This document shows, in pieces, positions 5,885 through 9,509 of a DNA stretch of 9,509 bases. The position numbers and the translations under genes are program-made. The DNA comes from Bacteroidia bacterium (lineage in GTDB: Bacteria > Bacteroidota > Bacteroidia > Flavobacteriales > Flavobacteriaceae), in NCBI GenBank assembly GCA_030431085.1, contig JAUIJW010000078.1, positions 1 to 9,509 of the forward strand, in the 5' to 3' direction. Position 1 is the first letter of the stretch; each line of letters begins with the position of its first letter. The notes beneath the pieces are model-generated. The model did no database searches. It was not told the origin of the DNA and saw nothing but the letters and a program-made list of their open reading frames with translations.

Positions 5885-6850
5885 ATGTACAACATCTATC
5901 TAAAATATAAATCGCAAGGGCTTTTTGTTATCAAACTGCTCGTTGTAAGTCTGGCTTTTGCCATTATTATGCGTAAGGTAGATGATTCTGTTTTAACTCA
6001 AACAGAGTTGATTTTTTCTCTGTTAACAACAAATTTGGCTATAAGCCTATTTTTTCTAGGCTTTGTCTTAGCTTTAAGCCTGATTAATTGGTGTTTAGAC
6101 ATATTTAAATGGCAATTGCTCGTTAAGCAGATAACCCCAATAACATTTAACCATTCAGCTCAACAAACTTTTACGGCCCAAACCGCCTCACTACTCACCC
6201 CTAACAGAATAGGCGAATATGGAGTCAAGGCTTTGTATTACCCTAAAAAAATTAGAAAGAAAATTGTTGGTTTAATCTTTATTAACCATACCGCGCAAAT
6301 GATGGCCACTTGCTTTTATGGCTGTATAGGTCTTATTCTATTAGGTATCGATCACTTTTTAAACATTAATTATCAATATATAACCTATATGATAATTCCT
6401 GTAGTTTTCTTAATACTGATCATCTTCAAATTTAAAAGAGAGCTTTTTATATTTAAAATGATACATTGGCTCACTCAATTAATTTCTGTTAAGGTACATA
6501 TTAAAAACATAATACTATCCATCCTTAAATACTTGGTATTTACGCATCAATTTTATTTGTTATTGATGCTATTTCCCATTCAAATGGACTATTTAGAAGC
6601 TATGTATGCCATTTTCTCCATTTATTTTATTGCTTCTGTAATTCCTAGTTTTATTGCTTTTGATTGGCTTATCAAAGGATCTGTTGCCGTTACAATTTTT
6701 GGGTTTTTAGGGGTCTCTGATGTCTACATTTTAGGAATTACAAGTATGATGTGGTTGTTAAATTTTGGCTTACCTGCTGCTATAGGAGGCTTCTTTTTAA
6801 TAAGTTCTAAAAAGCCAGCATATTGGTCTCCAGAAATTATTAAAACATGA
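5885..6850 (+). CDS. Polytopic membrane protein, lysylphosphatidylglycerol synthase TM/flippase-like family
   Basis: A 321-residue integral membrane protein with about seven or eight hydrophobic helices (near 13-30, 42-70, 127-155, 163-182, 208-230, 238-258, 264-290 and 290-306). It resembles the UPF0104/LPG_synthase_TM family, the flippase part of MprF and its stand-alone relatives. The best landmark is the polar re-entrant block at about 95-120 (TAQTASLLTPNRIGEYGVKA), where the family has its PxRxGE motif. A second landmark is SVIPSFIAFDWLIKG (251-265) in the C-terminal half. There is no MprF aminoacyltransferase domain, so it would not make lysyl-phosphatidylglycerol itself. The stop overlaps the next gene's start as ATGA, so it is coupled to a membrane glycosyltransferase. 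A role in flipping or presenting a glycolipid or lipid-linked sugar is plausible but inferred. Confidence 0.82.
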   Translation: MYNIYLKYKSQGLFVIKLLVVSLAFAIIMRKVDDSVLTQTELIFSLLTTNLAISLFFLGFVLALSLINWCLDIFKWQLLVKQITPITFNHSAQQTFTAQTASLLTPNRIGEYGVKALYYPKKIRKKIVGLIFINHTAQMMATCFYGCIGLILLGIDHFLNINYQYITYMIIPVVFLILIIFKFKRELFIFKMIHWLTQLISVKVHIKNIILSILKYLVFTHQFYLLLMLFPIQMDYLEAMYAIFSIYFIASVIPSFIAFDWLIKGSVAVTIFGFLGVSDVYILGITSMMWLLNFGLPAAIGGFFLISSKKPAYWSPEIIKT

Positions 6851-7971
6851 TTGCTATACTTGTAATTTTAATAGGGCTTTATTGTTTTTTGATATTACTC
6901 TTTATTATCGGGTACTTTGCTGTGCCAACATTAAAGTTTCAAAAAACCAACCCGCAAATCTCATTCTCAATTATTATTCCATTTAGAAACGAAGCCAAAA
7001 ATCTACGCTCTCTTCTTGACAGTATCTCACAACTTAGCTACCCTTCTCATCTTGTAGAATTTATTTTCGTTAACGATGCCTCTGAAGATGATTTTCAATC
7101 CATTTTTGATCATTGTTTAGATCAAGAAAGTATCAACTTTAAACTGATGCATTTAAATACAAAAAGTAAATCGCCTAAAAAAGAAGCCATCAATCTGGCC
7201 ATTGGTGAAGCTGCTTTTGATTGGATTATCACTACCGATGCAGATGTGGTATTACCCACCAAATGGCTATTAGCTTTTGATCAACTTATCACTACAACAT
7301 CACCAAACATGATAGTTGCCCCAGTAAAAATAGTACCCTATCCATCATTTTTATCTTATTTTCAAGCGCTAGATTTTATGAGTTTACAAGGCTCTACACT
7401 AGGTGGTTTTGGTTTAAAAATTCCATTTTTATGTAATGGTGCTAATCTTGCTTATCAGAAAAAAATGTTTTTATCCTTAAAAGGATTCGAAGGTAACGAC
7501 TGTATTGCTACTGGTGATGATTTATTCTTGATGCATAAATTTCTCAATCATCAGCCTACCAAAGTTACTTACTTGAAGTCTAGAAATGTCATTGTCGCTA
7601 CACGGCCAGTACAGCGTTGGCACAGTCTTGTTTCTCAAAGATTAAGATGGGCCTCTAAAACTTCAGCCCTCAACCATAAGCTTACCACCATAATAGGATC
7701 TATTGTTTTTCTTGGTAACTTAAGCTGGCTTTTACTGTTGGTATTTGCGCTGATTCAGCTCATTACTTGGCAACTTTTTTTGATGGCTTTTGGCGTTAAA
7801 TTTTTAATCGATTTTATATTAATTTTTCAAGTAGCAATAGACTTTAAACAAGTGAAAGCTTTAAGATTGTATCTACTATCAAGCCTAATCCATCCTATCT
7901 TTATTACTACAACAGCCCTACTCTCATTTAAGAAAACTTACACTTGGAAAGGGCGTTCGTTTCAGCATTAA
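6847..7971 (+). CDS. Membrane-bound family 2 glycosyltransferase
   Basis: A 374-residue inverting glycosyltransferase with a GT-A domain on the cytoplasmic side. One N-terminal membrane helix (about 2-25) precedes the catalytic domain (40-270), and about three helices follow (282-304, 307-330, 342-360). Catalytic landmarks are SIIIPFRNE (41-49), FVNDAS with D77, the metal-binding DAD at 131-133, GNGAN-type acceptor loop CNGANLAY (196-203), GDD (223-225, likely general base) and QRLRW (264-268). The QxxRW motif is typical of processive or polymer-forming GT2 enzymes but also occurs in glycolipid synthases. No substrate can be assigned. It overlaps the upstream flippase-like gene by ATGA, pointing to a shared envelope-lipid or polysaccharide pathway. 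Its TAA overlaps the stop of the convergent lipoprotein gene. Confidence 0.92.
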   Translation: MIAILVILIGLYCFLILLFIIGYFAVPTLKFQKTNPQISFSIIIPFRNEAKNLRSLLDSISQLSYPSHLVEFIFVNDASEDDFQSIFDHCLDQESINFKLMHLNTKSKSPKKEAINLAIGEAAFDWIITTDADVVLPTKWLLAFDQLITTTSPNMIVAPVKIVPYPSFLSYFQALDFMSLQGSTLGGFGLKIPFLCNGANLAYQKKMFLSLKGFEGNDCIATGDDLFLMHKFLNHQPTKVTYLKSRNVIVATRPVQRWHSLVSQRLRWASKTSALNHKLTTIIGSIVFLGNLSWLLLLVFALIQLITWQLFLMAFGVKFLIDFILIFQVAIDFKQVKALRLYLLSSLIHPIFITTTALLSFKKTYTWKGRSFQH

Positions 7972-8456
7972 TCTTCAGTCGAGATAACAATAGGTAATTG
8001 GTATTGAGAAGTTACGGTAATTCCTTGTTTAATCGCAGGGTGCAAAACAGAAGGTAATAATTTCACATGAGCTATTAAAAGGCTATCCAGCTCTGGAATA
8101 TAATTTGCAATAGCTGGTGAAGTTTGAATACTAGCCACTTTTACACGATAATCTTGCCCTACTAATAAATCAACTTTTACCGTATCTTTAAAATGTGAAG
8201 GCATGGTTTTGCTCTTAAGTTGTATAGATTCTTGTAAGTGCTGAATGAGGGTTTCGCCAAAACACTCCCATTGTAATTCTTTTTCTGTCAAAGCTTTACA
8301 CTCTACAAAAATAGGATATGTATCTACACTAGTAAAATCTATATCCTCCAAAGCATCATCATGATTAACAGGCAGCGAAGGTGATTTAGGCGATACCAGA
8401 TCGCAAGTATTCAAAAGAAAAATAGCTGCTATTGCAATTACGTAACGCTGCACCAT
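7968..8456 (-). CDS. Small lipoprotein with a diverged TonB C-terminal-like domain
   Basis: A 162-residue protein with a short lipoprotein-type signal: basic start MVQR, hydrophobic VIAIAAIFLL, then LLNTC with C18 as the likely lipidated cysteine (Thr at -1 is less usual). A Pro/Ser/Asp-rich linker (20-40) leads to a domain that resembles the end of the neighbouring M56 protein. VDTYPIFVECKA (44-55) matches VDQAPLFPSCMD there, and ECFGETLIQHLQ (64-75) matches VCFSEKITAYVS. The ending YQLPIVIST matches YTLPINIAI. Pro/Cys positions and strand order agree, but the usual TonB GxV/P core is weak. It is probably exported and acts in the periplasm or at a membrane. It follows the M56 gene by about 200 bases on the same strand, so a joint role is likely. 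Function unknown. Confidence 0.8.
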   Translation of the reverse strand: MVQRYVIAIAAIFLLNTCDLVSPKSPSLPVNHDDALEDIDFTSVDTYPIFVECKALTEKELQWECFGETLIQHLQESIQLKSKTMPSHFKDTVKVDLLVGQDYRVKVASIQTSPAIANYIPELDSLLIAHVKLLPSVLHPAIKQGITVTSQYQLPIVISTED

Positions 8457-8576
8457 TATAAGCTTTTATACAGCTAGAAAAATACTAATAATTTTAATAG
8501 GTTAAGTAAAGAGTTGTAAAGGATTATAAACAAGTTATTAGGGAGATAGCTATAAATGAAACCCTGTTTTTATATA

Positions 8577-8617
8577 AACAACAAAACGTTTAGAACTTAA
8601 CCTTACCTAAGATCTAA
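8577..8617 (-). terminator. Possible terminator after the M56 gene
   Basis: TTAGAACTTA (8590-8599) pairs with TAAGATCTAA (8608-8617) with one mismatch around an 8-base loop. Read on the minus strand the stem is followed by a T-rich stretch (CGTTTTGTTGTTTAT). It would separate the M56 gene, which ends at 8659, from the lipoprotein gene. The low-GC stem suggests partial termination at most. Confidence 0.4.
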
Positions 8618-8658
8618 ATATGCCTTAATACCTACTTTTTACAAGTTACAAGTACCCC

Positions 8659-9509
8659 CTAATCTATTGCAATATTTATTGGTAAAGTGTACTTCACATT
8701 TACAGGATTACCCTGATAAGTCGCTGGGGTAAAATGTGGTAAGTCAGATATAACTCGTATCGCTTCATCTTCAATTAATTGATGCGGTCCACGCGCTTTG
8801 AGATCTTTCACTTCTCCCTCTTTGTTAATTGTAAACTGCACAAATACTCGTTTTTTTCCTTTAGCTAGGCCCAATCCTTTGGTAATTTCTGTATTAAAAT
8901 GTTCTGAAACATACGCTGTAATTTTTTCAGAAAAACAAACCTTAGAATTTTCTGCATCCATACAACTTGGGAATAATGGCGCTTGGTCTACAGCAGAAAA
9001 TGGTAAAATGTCTGTGCTTACATAGTCCACTTCCTCCTTTGACTTTAAAGTTTTATTATACATTAACGATACGGCTCTTTGTCCGTTATTTCTTTCAAAC
9101 AATTTCGATTCATATCCATATTTGCTAAAAATATCCCTAAGCTCATTAAATTCAGTTTTTTCTGCCTCTGTTAAAGCTTCCTCATCTATTTCACGAGCAT
9201 CACTTACCAAAAGATTAATATACAAATCGAAATACGCCTCTTTTTCTGACTTAAGTTCTTTTACTTCACCGTAATTTTTACTGTTCATCGAACTTAAATA
9301 TGTGGTAATTTTTCTTTTATTATTACCTTGTTTTAAATCTGTATTGACAGACCCCTGTTCACAAGAAGTATACACCAACATGATTGCTAATACTGGTATA
9401 AATAACAAATACTTTAACTTTAAGATTTCTCTCGATTTAACTTTTCCTAACATAATGATACGTTTTTTAATAAGTGATTTTTTATAAAATGAATTGACAA
9501 ATGAAAACT
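8659..9509 (-). CDS. BlaR1-like M56 family protein, C-terminal part with TonB_C domain (5' end cut by window)
   Basis: The frame is open from the TAA at 8659 to the right edge, with no stop upstream of the ATG at 9451-9453. Read through, it gives SFVNSFYKKSLIKKRII before MLGKVKSREI. This is the usual linker between the M56 peptidase core and the last membrane helix of Bacteroidota BlaR1-like proteins (NSxYKxxLKKRIxML pattern). The ATG at 9453 is therefore an internal Met. The last helix follows (KYLLFIPVLAIMLVYTSC, about 14-31 from that Met). Next come a charged periplasmic region (40-145), a DxxPxFPxC segment (156-164) and a TonB C-terminal domain (about 176-262: VFVQFTINKEGEVKDLKA, FTPATYQGNPVNVKYTLPI). 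The HEXXH zinc site and a BlaI-type repressor would lie outside the window. These proteins are thought to sense envelope stress or antibiotics and trigger repressor cleavage. Confident on family, not on stimulus. Confidence 0.88.
   Translation of the reverse strand, partial: FSFVNSFYKKSLIKKRIIMLGKVKSREILKLKYLLFIPVLAIMLVYTSCEQGSVNTDLKQGNNKRKITTYLSSMNSKNYGEVKELKSEKEAYFDLYINLLVSDAREIDEEALTEAEKTEFNELRDIFSKYGYESKLFERNNGQRAVSLMYNKTLKSKEEVDYVSTDILPFSAVDQAPLFPSCMDAENSKVCFSEKITAYVSEHFNTEITKGLGLAKGKKRVFVQFTINKEGEVKDLKARGPHQLIEDEAIRVISDLPHFTPATYQGNPVNVKYTLPINIAID

Noticed and set aside
5885..6850. MprF-type antimicrobial peptide resistance
   Set aside because: Only the membrane part is similar; the aminoacyl-tRNA-dependent transferase domain is absent.
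1..9509. Defence island, prophage, transposon or other wholly new system
   Set aside because: No nuclease/toxin pairs, integrase, transposase, terminal repeats, arrays or shifts in composition were seen; most genes belong to conserved flavobacterial families.

Overview
The window looks like chromosomal DNA of a low-GC member of the Flavobacteriaceae (Bacteroidota). The AT-rich coding, the lack of Shine-Dalgarno sequences, several TAnnTTTG-type -7 promoter boxes, a BlaR1-like M56 protein with a TonB C-terminal domain, and close flavobacterial-style versions of HemW, RuvC, DUF4230 and PhnA-family proteins all point there. I see no tRNA, rRNA, CRISPR array, insertion sequence or phage gene, and no gap between genes exceeds about 200 bases.

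Layout. (1) 1-924, minus: a nearly complete DapA-family lyase, probably the deaminase of a hydroxyproline catabolic cluster that continues off the left edge. It is divergent from an AraC-family regulator (1050-1883, plus). The 125-bp gap between them carries phased TTTTATC repeats that look like the regulator's operator. (2) 1884-2051: a convergent region with one terminator hairpin per strand. (3) 2052-4835, minus: a same-strand run read as hemW, then a membrane-anchored DUF4230 protein, then an MmcQ/YjbR protein with a GTG start (4-base overlap), then a PhnA-family zinc-ribbon protein. (4) 4983-5270, plus: a small ferredoxin-like (ABM-type) protein with the clearest promoter in the window. 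(5) 5300-5851, minus: ruvC, apparently starting at TTG. (6) 5885-7971, plus: a translationally coupled pair, a polytopic LPG-synthase/flippase-like membrane protein and a membrane GT2 glycosyltransferase. (7) 7968-9509, minus: the C-terminal part of a BlaR1-like M56 protein that runs off the right edge, followed downstream by a small lipoprotein with a diverged copy of the same TonB-like domain.

How the genes work together. The left pair is a regulator-enzyme unit for amino-acid catabolism. The centre is housekeeping: Holliday junction resolution (RuvC) and haem trafficking (HemW), with small conserved proteins of unknown role. The GT2/membrane-protein pair probably builds or moves an envelope glycolipid. 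The right end is an envelope-sensing M56/TonB-like module whose BlaI-type repressor, if present, lies outside the window. I do not see a clear new defence or mobile system. The least described parts are the M56-lipoprotein pair and the phased operator.
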